From assembly GCA_902489145.1 (NCBI GenBank), contig CABTYV010000005.1:1-43159 (forward strand): a DNA stretch of 43,159 bases, read 5' to 3'. Below are positions 1 to 8,883 of the stretch, in pieces. The notes under the pieces are model-generated. The model was not told the DNA's origin, searched no databases, and worked only from the letters and a program-made list of their open reading frames with translations. Both the position numbers and the translations under genes were made by a program. The first letter of the stretch is position 1, and the number at the start of each line of letters is the position of its first letter. Source of the DNA: an uncultured Tissierellia bacterium. GTDB lineage: Bacteria; Bacillota; Clostridia; Tissierellales; Peptoniphilaceae.

Positions 1-27
1 CAGGCACCCCCTCATTTTCCTCTACAC
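1..27. repeat. Partial copy of a palindromic intergenic repeat (copy C)
   Basis: The first bases, CAGGCACCCCCTC followed by ATTTTCCTCTAC, match the centre and right arm of the hairpin repeat at 43061-43096 and resemble the one at 43123-43159. The left arm would lie outside the window. Beyond the arm, the reverse complement of bases 28-60 also resembles the flank of the 43061 copy (GGTTTTGG before GGTGTAGAGGAAAA), so the repeated unit may be longer than the hairpin. Confidence 0.55.
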
Positions 28-69
28 CCGCTGCGCACCGAAGCCAAAACCACTAAAACCACATCGGAA

Positions 70-86
70 GGGCGACTCCGTCGCCC
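70..86. repeat. Small hairpin in intergenic DNA
   Basis: GGGCGAC (70-76) and GTCGCCC (80-86) form a perfect 7-bp stem with a 3-base loop. It lies in non-coding sequence downstream of the aminopeptidase gene. There is no T tract on either side, so it is probably not a terminator. It may belong to the intergenic repeat region. Confidence 0.4.
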
Positions 87-133
87 CACCTCTATCACCT
101 GCCATAGCGGTGGGAGGCCGAAGGCCCCCCCCT

Positions 134-208
134 ACCACCAGAGGCCCCACCACCAGAAGCCCCATCAAAGAAGGCTCCTCTCCCCGAGGCCCCACCACCA
201 AAAGCTCC
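134..208. repeat. Five-unit 15-nt degenerate tandem repeat
   Basis: Five consecutive 15-base units occur at 134-148, 149-163, 164-178, 179-193 and 194-208. Units 1, 2 and 5 begin ACCACCA, and all five end in a purine-rich step followed by GCCCC or GCTCC. Units 1 and 2 differ by one base. The array lies between the aminopeptidase terminator and the window edge, with no convincing gene over it. Confidence 0.7.
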
Positions 209-232
209 CAATTCCATATGAAATGAAAACAG

Positions 233-262
233 AAGCCCCTCAAACCAGCGTTTGAGGGGCTT
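233..262 (-). terminator. Intrinsic terminator after the M18 aminopeptidase
   Basis: AAGCCCCTCAAAC (233-245) pairs perfectly with GTTTGAGGGGCTT (250-262) around a 4-base loop. Read on the minus strand the stem is followed by CTGTTTTC, a modest T tract. It lies 30 bases after the stop of the minus-strand gene. Confidence 0.8.
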
Positions 263-292
263 GCCGTCTGTGCGAAAAATGCACTGTTTGGA

Positions 293-1690
293 TTAGGCGT
301 TGAAGAAGGCGCGGTAGGCGCGGTAGGTTTCGTAGGCGTCCGCCTTGGAGGCCAGTTCGATGGGGGCGTGCATGGAGAGCATGCCGGTGCCGCAGTCGAC
401 CACATCGGCATTGTATTGGGCCAGGATATAGGCAATGGTGCCGCCGCCACCTGCATCGACCTTGCCCAGCTCGCCGGTTTGCCAGATGACGCCATCCGCA
501 TCAAAGATTTGGCGGATTTCCTGCAAAAATTCAGGATGGGCATCATTGGCCCCGCCCTTGCCGCCGTGGCCGGTATATTTATTTAAGGTGATGCCGCAGC
601 CAACCAAAGAGGAGTTGGTGACATCGTAGGCCTCGGCAAAGAGAGGATCATAGGCCGCCGTAACATCGGCAGAAAGAACGCGGGAACGAGCCATGGCATG
701 CTTGGTGTCCAGCTCGTTGTATTGACCCTTCATGGCCAGGAGCAATTCGGAGACGCAGAGCTCGAAGAACTTGGAGGTCATGCCCGTATTGCCCACTGAT
801 CCGATCTCTTCCTTATCGACGAAGAGACCGACCTTGGTGCGTTTGGGAACCCCTTCCTTGCGGTCCAAAAGGGCACGAAGGTTGGCATAGGAGCAGATGC
901 GGTCGTCATGGCCGTGGCCGGCAATCATGGAACGGTCGAAGCCGACTTCACGGGCAGGGCCGGCGGGCACCACTTCAATTTCCGCAATCTGCAAATCCTC
1001 TTCCTCGAAACCATATTCCTTTTTCAGGAAGCGGAGGATATTCGCTTTGATGGGCTCGTCTTCATCGTCCTTATTCTTACTTTTTGCATTGTCCGAGCCA
1101 ATGACCAGCTGAAGCTGTTCGCCTTCAATGACCTCGCTGGCCTTTTTCTGCATCCGCTCATGCGAGAGGTGGATGAGGAGGTCATTGATATAGAAAACGG
1201 GATCCTCCGGTTTTTCACCCACATGGATTTCCACCTTTTCCCCATTTTTCTTCATGACTACGCCGTGCAAGGCCAGGGGCAGGTTGGTCCAGAGATATTT
1301 CTTGACGCCGCCGTAATAGTGGGTCTTGAAGTAGGCCATCCGACCGGCCTTATCCTCGACTAAGGGCATGCCCTTCACATCCAGGCGAGGCACATCCATG
1401 TGTGAGCCGACGATATCCATGCCCTGGGTCAAGTCTTCCCCTAAAACAAACAGGGCTACATTCTTGCCCTTATTGACCGCATAGACCTTATCGCCCGCCT
1501 TGACCCCCTGGTCAATGGCTTTTTGCAGCTCCCGGTAGCCCGCCTTTTCCGCCTGACGAACAATCTCCTCCGTCGCCATGCGCTCCGTCTTGGCCGTGGA
1601 GAGGAAGTCGATATAGTCCTTGCTATAGGCCTCCAGCTCCTTCCTTTCCTCTTTGGAAAGCACTTCATACACATTGGTCTTTAATGCCAT
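293..1690 (-). CDS. M18 family zinc aminopeptidase
   Basis: A cytosolic metallo-aminopeptidase of the M18 family (aspartyl aminopeptidase / aminopeptidase I type), which removes N-terminal residues from peptides. The 465-residue product has the family metal-site segments in order: GSHMDVPRLD (His97 region), a DDRICSYANL segment, DKEEIGSVGNTGM with the paired catalytic and metal-binding glutamates, SADVTAAYDP, and a C-terminal MHAPIELASKAD with the last His. Length is normal for the family. An in-frame TTG lies two codons upstream, but the ATG at 1690 is preferred because AAGGAGG (1700-1706) sits 9 bases before it. It is a single-gene unit with its own terminator, divergent from the DUF1858 gene. 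The exact residue preference cannot be read from the sequence. Confidence 0.93.
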   Translation of the reverse strand: MALKTNVYEVLSKEERKELEAYSKDYIDFLSTAKTERMATEEIVRQAEKAGYRELQKAIDQGVKAGDKVYAVNKGKNVALFVLGEDLTQGMDIVGSHMDVPRLDVKGMPLVEDKAGRMAYFKTHYYGGVKKYLWTNLPLALHGVVMKKNGEKVEIHVGEKPEDPVFYINDLLIHLSHERMQKKASEVIEGEQLQLVIGSDNAKSKNKDDEDEPIKANILRFLKKEYGFEEEDLQIAEIEVVPAGPAREVGFDRSMIAGHGHDDRICSYANLRALLDRKEGVPKRTKVGLFVDKEEIGSVGNTGMTSKFFELCVSELLLAMKGQYNELDTKHAMARSRVLSADVTAAYDPLFAEAYDVTNSSLVGCGITLNKYTGHGGKGGANDAHPEFLQEIRQIFDADGVIWQTGELGKVDAGGGGTIAYILAQYNADVVDCGTGMLSMHAPIELASKADAYETYRAYRAFFNA

Positions 1691-1939
1691 GCTCAAAAAC
1701 CTCCTTGATTCTTTTTCTATTTATTTCGGGCAATGGAACCATTCAGGTCGATTTTACCACAATTTGGCCTCCAGGACATTCGTTTGCTTTGGAAAAAGGG
1801 GCCAGGGCTGGTCGAAAAACCTTCGGGCAATGCTACTCCAGACTCAAAAAATTGAATTCCCGGTTCTAGCGTGGTAAGCTGGGTAAAATAAAAGACGAAC
1901 GCTCGAAAAGAAGCGATCGCTAGTAAGGAGGTGGATCGA

Positions 1940-2221
1940 GTGAATCATAATTTTCTGCAGGAAGAGCAGTCCCCAATAGAGGAAACAGAAGCAAACCAGG
2001 AGGCGGAAGCAAGCCAAGACGCGGACGAGGCAGTGGTGCTGACCAAGGATATGCTGATCGCTGAGGTTATCCAGCGCAAGCCGAGGACCATCCAGCTTTT
2101 GATGATGGTAGGCCTGGGCTGCATCGGTTGTCCCTCCTCGATGATGGAAACGGTCGAGCAGGGTGCCCTGGTACACGGCATTGACCCGGATGTATTGGTT
2201 GAAAAGCTGAACGAATATTAA
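1940..2221 (+). CDS. DUF1858 redox-disulfide domain protein
   Basis: A 93-residue protein with an acidic, Glu/Gln/Ala-rich N-terminal third followed by a DUF1858 domain. This is the small helical domain also described as a hybrid-cluster-protein-associated redox disulfide domain. The hallmark is the GLGCIGCPSSMMET segment, with a CxxC pair at the start of a helix. The start is taken as the GTG at 1940, because AAGGAGG (1925-1931) lies 8 bases upstream; the in-frame GTG at 1931 overlaps that site. The acidic extension is unusual for such a short family. Its biochemical role is not established; binding to a metal or a redox partner through the two Cys is an inference. Confidence 0.85.
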   Translation: MNHNFLQEEQSPIEETEANQEAEASQDADEAVVLTKDMLIAEVIQRKPRTIQLLMMVGLGCIGCPSSMMETVEQGALVHGIDPDVLVEKLNEY

Positions 2222-2720
2222 TGGGCGTCCCCTCTGGAAAGCATGCGCAGTGAAACAATAAAGACTGGCATGGAGGGGCCTTCCCTTCGGGATTTCATTC
2301 CTACAAAATGATCGGCGTAATCGGTATAAATACCGGCTACGCCGATTTTGCTTATGGCGTGGACGATCAAGTGCACCGATGTAATTCCGCTGTATCTATA
2401 TGGTGTGTTTCCTGGCTCTTATGCCGGCTCCATTCCGGTGCAGCGGGCTTTTTCTATCGATGCTATATTCACAGAATCGTGATAATATGAATTGCGAGCA
2501 TAAGGACAGCATGATGGCTGTTCGTCATCAAAACGCTTACATCGTATGACTCAAGAAGATAAGGCCAATCAGGGCTGAGTAAAAATGAGCAATAGGTCCG
2601 CCAATCGGATGACGAAACGATGCGGGGGCAATAGAGATCGCGAGAAAATGTGAAAAGTATCTGTACCGCTTTCCACTGCACGCCCAATGATATTTTGGAG
2701 TTATAGCGGAGGGAAAAATA
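2222..2720. other. Gene-free left flank of the restriction island
   Basis: About 500 bases without a convincing gene. Base composition falls from the GC-rich host level to AT-rich between roughly 2300 and 2500, marking the left side of the type I restriction insert. It contains the palindrome at 2311-2346. Short reading frames here lack ribosome sites and family resemblance. A promoter for hsdM is expected, but I see no hexamer pair good enough to name. Confidence 0.6.
2311..2346. repeat. Near-perfect 36-nt palindrome
   Basis: The outer arms ATCGGCGTA (2311-2319) and TACGCCGAT (2338-2346) are exact complements, and the inner arms CGGTAT and ATACCG pair around AA; only a 2-base internal mismatch separates the two blocks. 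TTTTG follows. It could be a terminator for the DUF1858 gene, an operator, or a junction element of the inserted block. Confidence 0.7.
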
Positions 2721-4334
2721 ATGGCAAAAAAGAAAACTGCTGATAAAACGTTAAATATAGATAGCATACTTTTTAATTGCAGAGATTACTTACGTGCAGC
2801 ACGTAATTCTGGCTCTTTCTTTGAAAAAAGAGATATGATGCTCACACTTGTGTTCTTACGTTTTATCGGTGAAAAATACGAAGATGGTATTGAAGCTCTT
2901 CGTAAGATTTTAATTGAACAGGGACTAGACCCTGATGATGAAAATATTAAAGCGGCTTTCTTTGATGATGCTACATTTACAGATGGAACATACAACCTTC
3001 CTGTAGAAGCAAGATGGTCAACCATCATTAATACTCCTGCTCCCAAACTCAATGTTGCACTGGACACTGCATTAATCAGACTGGAAGAGGAAGATCCTCA
3101 GCTGAAAGGTTGCTTTATAAAAGGAACATTTACCACACGTAATTTAGCGGCTAATGACATCAAGAAACTTGTTGATGAAGTAAATAAAATCAGCCGCAAG
3201 GCTTTTGGCGAAGAAAAAGATTTAATCGGTTACGTATATGAATACTTCCTGAAAGAGTTCGCAGTTAATGGAACAAAGGAAGAAGGAGAATTCTATACTC
3301 CCCACGATATCGTTCAGCTTATTGCGGCTATGATCGAGCCATTTGAAGGTACCCTTTATGATCCTGCTTGTGGTTCCGGCGGTATGTTCATTCAGAGTGC
3401 TGAGCTTGTGAAATCAAAGCAAGGCAATCTTAATAGTATCAATATTTATGGTCAGGAAAAGGATGCGGCGACGTATCGTCTTGCAAAGATGAATTTGGCT
3501 TTGCGTGGTATCAGCCATAACCTTGGGGGTACAAATGATTCTTCTTTTACCCATGATTTACACAAGGGATTATATTTCAACTACATCATGGCAAATCCAC
3601 CCTTCAATCTGAAAGGCTGGTATGATGAAAATCTAAAGAATGATCCTCGCTGGGCAGATTATGGCACACCGCCTGAAAGCAATGCCAACTATGCATGGAT
3701 TTTACATATGCTTTCACACTTAAAGCCTGCGGACGGTGTTGCCGGATTTTTATTGGCGAATGGTGCATTAAACGACAGTGATAGTGAGGCATCAGAAATT
3801 CGCAAAAGACTTATTCAAAATGATAAGGTGGAAGCGATTATTGTTCTTCCGCGAGAGCTGTTTATTACAACGGATATCAGTGTAACGCTTTGGATTTTGA
3901 ATCAAAATAAAAAAGGCGGAAAATATCACGATAAAAATCTCCGTAATCGTGAAGGCGAAATCCTTTTTATGGATTTACGCACCTGGACGGGAAATGCGGT
4001 CAAGGGTGAAAACAAGAAAAAAGTACGCCTTTGTGCCGAACAGATTCAACATGCTGCCGATATTTACCACACATGGCAAAGTGAAGGCACAGACGGCAAT
4101 CATTATGCCGTGCCGGAACTTTATCGCAGTGTCGGGATGGCAGAAATTGAAAGCAAGGGATGGGCACTTACACCGAGCAAATATATTGAATTCATCGATC
4201 ATGATTTAGAGATTGATTATGACAAGGAAATGGCACGCATTCAAGCCGAGATGAAAGATCTCCTGCGTGAGGAAAAAGAGTCACAAAGGATGCTTGAGGA
4301 TGCCTTCAGGGGGATCGGCTATGGGATTGAGTAG
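2721..4334 (+). CDS. hsdM: Type I restriction-modification methyltransferase subunit HsdM
   Basis: The adenine-N6 DNA methyltransferase subunit, which works with HsdS as the M2S1 modification complex and with HsdR in cleavage. The 537 residues contain an N-terminal helical HsdM_N domain (about 10-150) and a SAM-dependent methyltransferase domain. Motif I, DPACGSGGMF, lies near residues 214-223, and the catalytic NPPF motif IV near 292-295. Length matches the family. The ATG at 2721 has GGAGGGAAAAATA in front. It is the first gene of hsdM-hsdS-hsdR; its stop overlaps the hsdS start by 14 bases. Base use is clearly more AT-rich than the flanking host genes, which supports horizontal acquisition. 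Confidence 0.97.
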   Translation: MAKKKTADKTLNIDSILFNCRDYLRAARNSGSFFEKRDMMLTLVFLRFIGEKYEDGIEALRKILIEQGLDPDDENIKAAFFDDATFTDGTYNLPVEARWSTIINTPAPKLNVALDTALIRLEEEDPQLKGCFIKGTFTTRNLAANDIKKLVDEVNKISRKAFGEEKDLIGYVYEYFLKEFAVNGTKEEGEFYTPHDIVQLIAAMIEPFEGTLYDPACGSGGMFIQSAELVKSKQGNLNSINIYGQEKDAATYRLAKMNLALRGISHNLGGTNDSSFTHDLHKGLYFNYIMANPPFNLKGWYDENLKNDPRWADYGTPPESNANYAWILHMLSHLKPADGVAGFLLANGALNDSDSEASEIRKRLIQNDKVEAIIVLPRELFITTDISVTLWILNQNKKGGKYHDKNLRNREGEILFMDLRTWTGNAVKGENKKKVRLCAEQIQHAADIYHTWQSEGTDGNHYAVPELYRSVGMAEIESKGWALTPSKYIEFIDHDLEIDYDKEMARIQAEMKDLLREEKESQRMLEDAFRGIGYGIE

Positions 4335-5445
4335 ATATAAAATTGGTGACCTAATATCGGTTATTGATGAACGAAATAATTTTGGCATACGCAAATTTTG
4401 TGGCATAAATATTAATAAGAAATTTATGCCTACTGCTGCGAATACCAATGGTTTAGATGAAACGAAATATAAAGTCGTCAGAAAGTGGCGCTTTGTTTTT
4501 AGCGGGATGCAAACAGGTAGAGATAAATGTATAAGAATAGGTATGTACTTAAATGAAGATCCCATAATTGTTTCTCCTGCATACACAACCTTTGAGATTA
4601 CATCCAATGATATAGTAGTTCCCCTTTATTTTTTTATGAAATTCTTAACAAAAGAAAAAGATAGATTTGGAGCGTTTTGCAGTGATGGGAGCATCCGTTC
4701 GAACCTTGATTGGGATGTTTTTTGCGATATGGATATAGACCTTCCGCCACTCTCTATCCAGCAAAAGTATGTGAATGTTTACAATGCCATGGTGGCTAAT
4801 CAAAAAGCCTATGAGCGTGGCCTGGAAGATTTAAAGCTGGTTTGCGATGCTTATGTTGAGGATTTACGACACAAAATGCCGTGTGAAAAGATTGGTCCAT
4901 ATATTAAACGCCATGATGTCAGAAACGGTCAAAATGGCACAAGAAATGTTATGGGAGTTAGTACAACTAAAGAGTTTCGTGAGCCTACTTCAAAAGTAAA
5001 CCGAGATAAGTTGGCAAATTATAAAGTTGTTAAGCCTCGCCAAATTAGTTTTGTACAGACAACTCACAATGAAAAAGTATTTTGTAATGCTTTGAATAAT
5101 ACTGATGAAAATATTGTTGTTACATCTGTCAATGAAGTTTTTTCAACTAATGAAAATAAGCTTCTACCAGAGTATTTGGTTATGTTCTTTAACAGAACTG
5201 AATTTGACAGATACGCAAGGTATCACTCATGGGGATCAGCTAGAGAAACTTTTACATGGGATGATTTAATAAATGTACAAATTCCGATTGCTGATATTGA
5301 AGTTCAGAAATCAATTGTTGATATTTATACAGTTTATAAAGAAAGAAAAGCCATTAACGAAAAACTAAAAGCCCAGATCAAAGATATTTGCCCTATTTTA
5401 ATCAAAGGTTCTATCGAAGAAGGAAGAACTGCAAAGGAGGCATAA
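4321..5445 (+). CDS. hsdS: Type I restriction-modification specificity subunit HsdS
   Basis: The DNA recognition subunit, which sets the bipartite target of the type I complex. The 374-residue product has the expected two-fold layout: target recognition domain 1 (about 5-140), a conserved helical spacer after LPPLSIQQKYVNVYNAM, target recognition domain 2 (about 195-320), and a second spacer helix after IPIADIEVQKSIVDIY. The ATG at 4321 is chosen over an upstream in-frame ATG at 4267 because it begins where family homology would start and has AGGGGG 7 bases before it. The start lies inside the end of hsdM, suggesting coupled translation. The recognition domains are very AT-rich, as is usual for these variable segments. 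The recognised sequence cannot be deduced here. Confidence 0.93.
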   Translation: MGLSRYKIGDLISVIDERNNFGIRKFCGININKKFMPTAANTNGLDETKYKVVRKWRFVFSGMQTGRDKCIRIGMYLNEDPIIVSPAYTTFEITSNDIVVPLYFFMKFLTKEKDRFGAFCSDGSIRSNLDWDVFCDMDIDLPPLSIQQKYVNVYNAMVANQKAYERGLEDLKLVCDAYVEDLRHKMPCEKIGPYIKRHDVRNGQNGTRNVMGVSTTKEFREPTSKVNRDKLANYKVVKPRQISFVQTTHNEKVFCNALNNTDENIVVTSVNEVFSTNENKLLPEYLVMFFNRTEFDRYARYHSWGSARETFTWDDLINVQIPIADIEVQKSIVDIYTVYKERKAINEKLKAQIKDICPILIKGSIEEGRTAKEA

Positions 5446-5448
5446 TCT

Positions 5449-8400
5449 ATGGCAAAATTAAAAGAATATAACGGTCATTACTGTGAATCAGAGTATGAGT
5501 ATGCCTTCATCGGATTCTTGGAAGCCGAGGGCTGGAATTATATCCCCGGCAATCATATCAATCGCATTAGCAAAAGAGATGTGTTGATTGCCGATGATTT
5601 CAAAAAGTTTATTACAAAGACGAATCCAGAACTTATAGAAGATGAAGTTACACAGATTTTCGATAATATCCGTCTTGTCGGTGCTGAAAGTGATTTTGCA
5701 ACCTTGCATAAAGTCTATGGCTGGATGGTTGATGGTATTCAGTTTACGCCACAGAATGGTTTGGCAAAGATGGTACCTCTCATCGACTTTGAAAACCCTG
5801 ATAATAATATCTTCCATGTAGTTAATCAGTTTACGATGGAATATACAAACAACGGAAAAAAAGAAAATCGCAGACCGGATGTGTTGTTGTTTGTTAACGG
5901 TATGCCTTTATGTGTGATCGAACTAAAAAATCCGTCTGATGCTCATGCAACAGTGTATGATGCGTGGGAACAGATTACTATTCGTTACTGGAGAGATATT
6001 CCACATTTATTGCATTACTGTCCTCTTGCCTGTATTTCCGATGGCGTAAAGACAAGGCTTGGAACAGTTCGTACTCCTTATGAGCATTTCTATGCTTGGC
6101 GACGTGTGAATGATGGGGATGAAGTTTCAACTCTTCCATTTGCGGAAGCTGAAACAATGGTTAAAGGGGTATATGCCCCTGCAAGATTCTTAGAGCTTTT
6201 CAGAGATTATATTTATTTCCAAGACAGTATTTATGACAGTGACGAAGTTGAAATTGTATGTAGATATCCACAGTTTTTTGCTGCCAAATTATTAAAGCGG
6301 AGCATCGTTAATTCCATCGTTACTAAAAGCGGAAAAGGTGGCACATACTTCGGTGCAACCGGATGTGGGAAAACCTACACCATGGCTTTCCTTGCTCGGC
6401 AGCTTGCGCTTCGTTGCTCTGATAACCCTCTAATCGGCTCACCGACAATTATTCTTATCGTTGACAGAGAAGAACTACAGAAGCAGGGGGCAAAGTTATT
6501 TACCAAAAGTAAGGACTTCTTAAATCTGGGTGAAGTGTCTGTTGTTAAAAACAGAGCACAGTTAAGAGAGGAACTTGGAGCCAGACAAAGCGGTGGATTC
6601 TATATTTGTACCATCCAGAAGTTCTGCGACCGAGAAGATGACAAAATCGGTCTTATCAATGACCGTCAGAATATTATATGTTTTTCGGATGAAGCCCACA
6701 GAACTCAGATTGAGCACTCAAAGAAAATTCAGTTCAGTAAGGATGCTGATGAGAATATGAAGGCTATGGTTTCAAAACCGTATGCAAAAGTATTAAAAGA
6801 AGCATTTCCGCAGGCTACCTTTGTAGGTTTTACAGGAACACCCATTGCAGAGACCTATCAGACCTTTGGTGAAGAGATTGACAGATATACTATGGATCAG
6901 GCGGTCGCGGATGGGCTTACTGTTTCAATTAAGTATCACCCTCGTATTGCTAAGGTATTGCTTGATAAGACCAAAGCAAAAGAAATTGAAGATTACTATA
7001 AAAAGTGTGCCGATGATGGTGCGACATATGATGATATTGAAACCAGTAAACGTGCAATGAGTTCTATGGAAGTGATCCTTGCCGAGCCTTCTCGCTTGGA
7101 AAGGCTTGCTTTAGATATTCATGACCATTATATTTCATCTTGCGATAAGGATCCGGACAGAATTCAGAAAGCAATGATTGTCTGCGCTAGCAGAAAAATT
7201 GCCTATTCGCTTCTTTTGAAATTCAAGGATAAATATCCGGAATGGTTTGAAGAAAAGAAAACGCCTGACGGAGTTACTGTTACAAAGGAAGAACTTAAAG
7301 AATTAAAGCCGATGCCATTCATTGCGATGGTATCGAGTGTTGGAAGTAATGATGAAAGTGAGATGTATAACTATCTTGGTGGCGTTAAAAATGATAAGCG
7401 TTCTGAAGAACTGGATGCCGCCTTTAAGCAGGAAAAATCGAATTTCCGTATTGCTATCGTAGTGGATATGTGGATTACGGGATTTGATGTTCCATCACTG
7501 ACTTATTTATATAATGATAAGCCTTTGAAGAAGCACTTGCTGATTCAGACGATCAGCCGTGTTAACAGAAAATATCCCGGCAAAGATTATGGTATGGTTA
7601 TCGACTACATTGGTATTCGTGACAATATGCGTGAAGCCATGAAGGTTTACGGTGGTGATACATCCGTTGCTCCTACATCGGATGACGTTGAGCAGGCTAC
7701 CGCTGTCTTCAGGGAGGAGCTTGAAATCCTTAAAACATTGTTTACAGATTATGACTTAACACAATTCCTTAATCCGGAATGTGACCCTGTTGAAAGATAT
7801 AAACTACTTTCCAAAGCAGCTGAATATGTCTTTACCTCAACACAAGTCTTGCTGACAGAAGGATATGGAAGGACTAGTGAGGTCTCATTTAAGACCTATT
7901 TCTTAAAGACTGTTAAAAGAATGAGGAGTGCTTTTGATATTTGCCAACCTTCCGGAAATCTTGGTGAAGGAGAATCTGCACTTGCACAATGCTTTATGGC
8001 GATAGCAGGTTTCGTTCGTAAAATGAGCGGAACCAGTGATGTTGATGCCGATACTATGAATCGTGCAGTCTCAAAGATGGTTGAAGAAGCATTGAAATAC
8101 AATAAAGTTGAGGGTGTTCTTGAAAGTGGCGAGGAAGAAGATATCTTTTCTCCTGAATACTTTGAAAAGCTATCGGATGTAAAAATGCCAGCCACAAAGT
8201 TGGAGTTACTTATCAAAATGCTCCGTAAGCAAATACTGGAATATGGCAAGGTCAATCAGTTAGCAGCAAAGACTTTCCAAGAAATGCTTGAAAAAACGAT
8301 CGCTGAATACCATGAAAGACGTAAGCACCTTAGCGCTGAAGAAGCCGGGGTAACACAGGAAACTGCCTCAGAAGATATTATTAAGGCTGCAACGGAACAA

Positions 8401-8883
8401 GCTTTAGCAATCCTTCGTCAGATGAACGAAAATCGTGAAAGTTTCCGTAAAATAGGATTAACCTTTGAAGAAAAGGCCTTCTATGATATTTTGATTGCGC
8501 TCCGTGATCAGTATAATTTTGAATATGGCGCTGACATAGAAGTTGAAGGGGTTGTGATAAATGAAAAGTGTAAGTCACTTGCTAAAAAAGTTAAGGAAAT
8601 TATCGATATCAAGTCTTCGTTTGCGGACTGGCTTAACAATCAAAATGTGCGTAATCAATTAAAATTAGAAATCAAGATTTGTTTGGTTAATAACAAGTAT
8701 CCGCCACAGTACAGTCCTGAAGTGTTCACAAAGGTTATGGAGCAGGTGGAAAACTTTGAAAAGTATTCTGAAACAACTCCAGAAAGTAAGGGTATGCCTT
8801 TTCCTTATTCTGCTCCTACACAAAGAACGATGATGGCGGCAGAGGATAATATTTCGTATGAAAGTAAGAAGGCAGATGAATAA
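5449..8883 (+). CDS. hsdR: Type I restriction endonuclease subunit HsdR
   Basis: The motor and nuclease subunit of the type I restriction complex; it translocates DNA using ATP and cuts unmodified DNA away from the target. Visible in the 1144 residues are an N-terminal PD-(D/E)xK nuclease domain (RPDVLLFVNG and VIELKNPSDA near 140-160), the SF2 helicase Walker A GATGCGKT near 302, DEAH near 414, a FTGTP motif near 460, a second RecA-like domain with QTISRVNRKYPGK, and a long helical C-terminal assembly region. It starts 3 bases after the hsdS stop; the AAAGGAGG ribosome site lies inside the hsdS end. The gene appears intact and the operon complete. It has the same AT-rich composition as hsdM and hsdS. 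Confidence 0.96.
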   Translation: MAKLKEYNGHYCESEYEYAFIGFLEAEGWNYIPGNHINRISKRDVLIADDFKKFITKTNPELIEDEVTQIFDNIRLVGAESDFATLHKVYGWMVDGIQFTPQNGLAKMVPLIDFENPDNNIFHVVNQFTMEYTNNGKKENRRPDVLLFVNGMPLCVIELKNPSDAHATVYDAWEQITIRYWRDIPHLLHYCPLACISDGVKTRLGTVRTPYEHFYAWRRVNDGDEVSTLPFAEAETMVKGVYAPARFLELFRDYIYFQDSIYDSDEVEIVCRYPQFFAAKLLKRSIVNSIVTKSGKGGTYFGATGCGKTYTMAFLARQLALRCSDNPLIGSPTIILIVDREELQKQGAKLFTKSKDFLNLGEVSVVKNRAQLREELGARQSGGFYICTIQKFCDREDDKIGLINDRQNIICFSDEAHRTQIEHSKKIQFSKDADENMKAMVSKPYAKVLKEAFPQATFVGFTGTPIAETYQTFGEEIDRYTMDQAVADGLTVSIKYHPRIAKVLLDKTKAKEIEDYYKKCADDGATYDDIETSKRAMSSMEVILAEPSRLERLALDIHDHYISSCDKDPDRIQKAMIVCASRKIAYSLLLKFKDKYPEWFEEKKTPDGVTVTKEELKELKPMPFIAMVSSVGSNDESEMYNYLGGVKNDKRSEELDAAFKQEKSNFRIAIVVDMWITGFDVPSLTYLYNDKPLKKHLLIQTISRVNRKYPGKDYGMVIDYIGIRDNMREAMKVYGGDTSVAPTSDDVEQATAVFREELEILKTLFTDYDLTQFLNPECDPVERYKLLSKAAEYVFTSTQVLLTEGYGRTSEVSFKTYFLKTVKRMRSAFDICQPSGNLGEGESALAQCFMAIAGFVRKMSGTSDVDADTMNRAVSKMVEEALKYNKVEGVLESGEEEDIFSPEYFEKLSDVKMPATKLELLIKMLRKQILEYGKVNQLAAKTFQEMLEKTIAEYHERRKHLSAEEAGVTQETASEDIIKAATEQALAILRQMNENRESFRKIGLTFEEKAFYDILIALRDQYNFEYGADIEVEGVVINEKCKSLAKKVKEIIDIKSSFADWLNNQNVRNQLKLEIKICLVNNKYPPQYSPEVFTKVMEQVENFEKYSETTPESKGMPFPYSAPTQRTMMAAEDNISYESKKADE

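Noticed and set aside
22..546. Minus-strand 174-residue frame with Leu/Val/Gly/Pro repeats
   Set aside because: Its second half lies in another frame over the aminopeptidase end and its middle is the 15-base tandem array; it has no ribosome site or family resemblance.
2308..2490. Small plus-strand frame left of hsdM
   Set aside because: It begins inside the palindrome, lacks a ribosome site, and shows no coding-like composition or known domain.
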